Shown here: positions 62,807 to 64,000 of the stretch, one piece after another
Numbering within the stretch: the first letter of the stretch is position 1
Layout: each line of letters begins with the position of its first letter
Origin: Amblyornis subalaris
Taxonomy: Eukaryota > Chordata > Aves > Passeriformes > Ptilonorhynchidae
Length of the DNA stretch: 64,000 nucleotides
Assembly (NCBI GenBank): GCA_018881555.1
Contig: JACAXG010000006.1
Coordinates: 930,001-994,000, forward strand
Reading direction: 5' to 3'
The notes under the pieces: generated by a model
Databases searched by the model: none
What the model saw: the letters and a program-made list of their open reading frames with translations, nothing else
What the model was told of the DNA's origin: nothing
Position numbers and translations under genes: made by a program

Positions 62807-64000
62807 GATGCATGAGTTCAAAAAAGCACAACAGAAGATCTTTTTACTCTAAGTTGGTTCAATGCTAATGTATTTCACAGAAAGGAGCATGCTTAGGTCA
62901 AGATTGCTAAATCACATTAAGGATTAAAAGCAGTCTGTAATTCTACAATGAACAATACCAGCAATCACAGTTAAACATCTGTGGAATATGAATCAGAAAT
63001 ATTTAATTTTTCTGCCAAAGAAAATGTGCAGGAAAATTAATTTCTCTTATGGAGACAAGAATTTTGAAATGAGAAGTGAAATGGCAAACTATTTCTCATT
63101 TTGTCTTTTTTTTTTTTTTTCAAATATGAACATAAAAGAAAAGCAGGTAGAAAATGGTTTGTACATGTTTCAAAAACATCTTAGTATGTCATCTGGCACG
63201 GCAGATGTGTTTTGTTGATTGACTTTTTGAATGGGTCAATACCAAATATCATAAAGATGGCAAGTTGAGAAAAGAAGAGTGTTATGGCTCTTTGCAATCT
63301 GTAATGCAGAAGTTCTTTCTTTGTAGCTTCACTTCAAGACAAATATAAATATTTTTATAACAGTGCAATTACTCACTGCAAAGTCTTAAACTCTATTTCT
63401 ACCACAAGTTATTACACTTCCTGCAAAAACCATGGGGTGAAATCCTAGGGTTGTGTTTTGCAGGAAAGCACTGTGGCTGATCATAGTGGTGCCTTCTGGC
63501 CACAAATTTTTGAAGACTTGAAAGGTTTCAGCTTGACAAACCCAGCCTAGGACATTTACACTCATTTCTCTAACCTGGCCTTTTTGTAAATGGCAAATTT
63601 ATTTATGCATGTGGAAGGTACTAGGGTAGATAAGTGGCTGTTTTCTGATTTCAGTGCTTTTGTCTGCTATGATGTACTTCTACATTAAGTTCAGATGTTA
63701 TGTAGTAGATTTAATATAAATAAAATAAATGTGTTTCAGCTTGCCCAGTATTGGATTCCCTAAGCTTTGTGCAGATGCCTTGGCATAAAGAGCAAAATCC
63801 TTTTTGTGAAGTGTGGTCACAATGGATGAGATTTTCAGAGGGTAAAATTATGTTTAGCTTTATTATGGTGACTCTGAAGTCTATCAGAGACTTCCATCAG
63901 CTTCAGTGGAAGCAGAATAATTAGGTCAAGAGAGATGGTTTCTGATGTACTGATCTTAAAGCAGTGGCTGTCTTCTGTAACAGGTCTAACCTTTCTGCCT
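62807..64000. other. AT-rich non-coding stretch, right edge
   Basis: Contains T15 at 63106-63120 and, at 63880-63915, a TTCCATCAGCTTCAGTGGAAG segment similar to the old repeat at 21.1 kb. Frames are at most 76 codons. Confidence 0.4.

Noticed and set aside
1..64000. Search by eye for tRNA, rRNA, snRNA, CRISPR arrays, bacterial operons and phage-type genes
   Set aside because: None seen. Composition, CR1 elements and splice-like structure all indicate a vertebrate chromosome.

Overview
The window is vertebrate nuclear DNA, most probably from a bird. The best evidence is a decayed CR1 LINE on the minus strand (about 7815-9110) that ends in the 3' terminus typical of avian CR1. Two smaller CR1 pieces lie at about 6912-7020 (minus) and 51976-52197 (plus). 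The sequence is AT-rich with few CpGs. It carries short homopolymers, a few microsatellites and about 80 isolated single N bases. I see no bacterial genes, operons, CRISPR arrays, rRNA or tRNA.

No confident protein-coding gene was found. The long ORFs (up to 183 codons, at 48083-48634) are few for the length of the window and show no recognisable domain. I read the window as a gene desert, or as the inside of a very long intron. Five short tracts look like possible coding exons because an open frame sits between a good acceptor and a donor or stop: 4170-4329 (minus), and 15779-15860, 16281-16337, 22041-22153 and 24024-24163 (all plus). Only 15779-15860 and 24024-24163 join in phase. All five are weak calls, because open frames of this length are common by chance.

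Layout: 0-5 kb, unique sequence with a possible 3' end near 666-675. 5.3-5.7 kb, an AT-rich tract rich in transcription-factor-like motifs. 6.9-9.1 kb, the CR1 cluster. 9-34 kb, unique DNA with the plus-strand exon candidates, simple repeats and two traces of ancient repeats. 35.6 kb, a compound TG/TA microsatellite. 38 kb, a second enhancer-like AT-rich tract. 47.7-50.1 kb, remnants of old amniote interspersed repeats. 52 kb, a CR1 3' end. 54.5-56.4 kb, a minus-strand tract with some open frames of unknown origin. 62.7-62.8 kb, a G-run beside a perfect 13-bp inverted repeat.

No pathway or operon logic can be drawn from this window. Its content is mobile-element debris, possible regulatory DNA and at most scattered exons. 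Family calls rest on recognition by eye; no database search was run.
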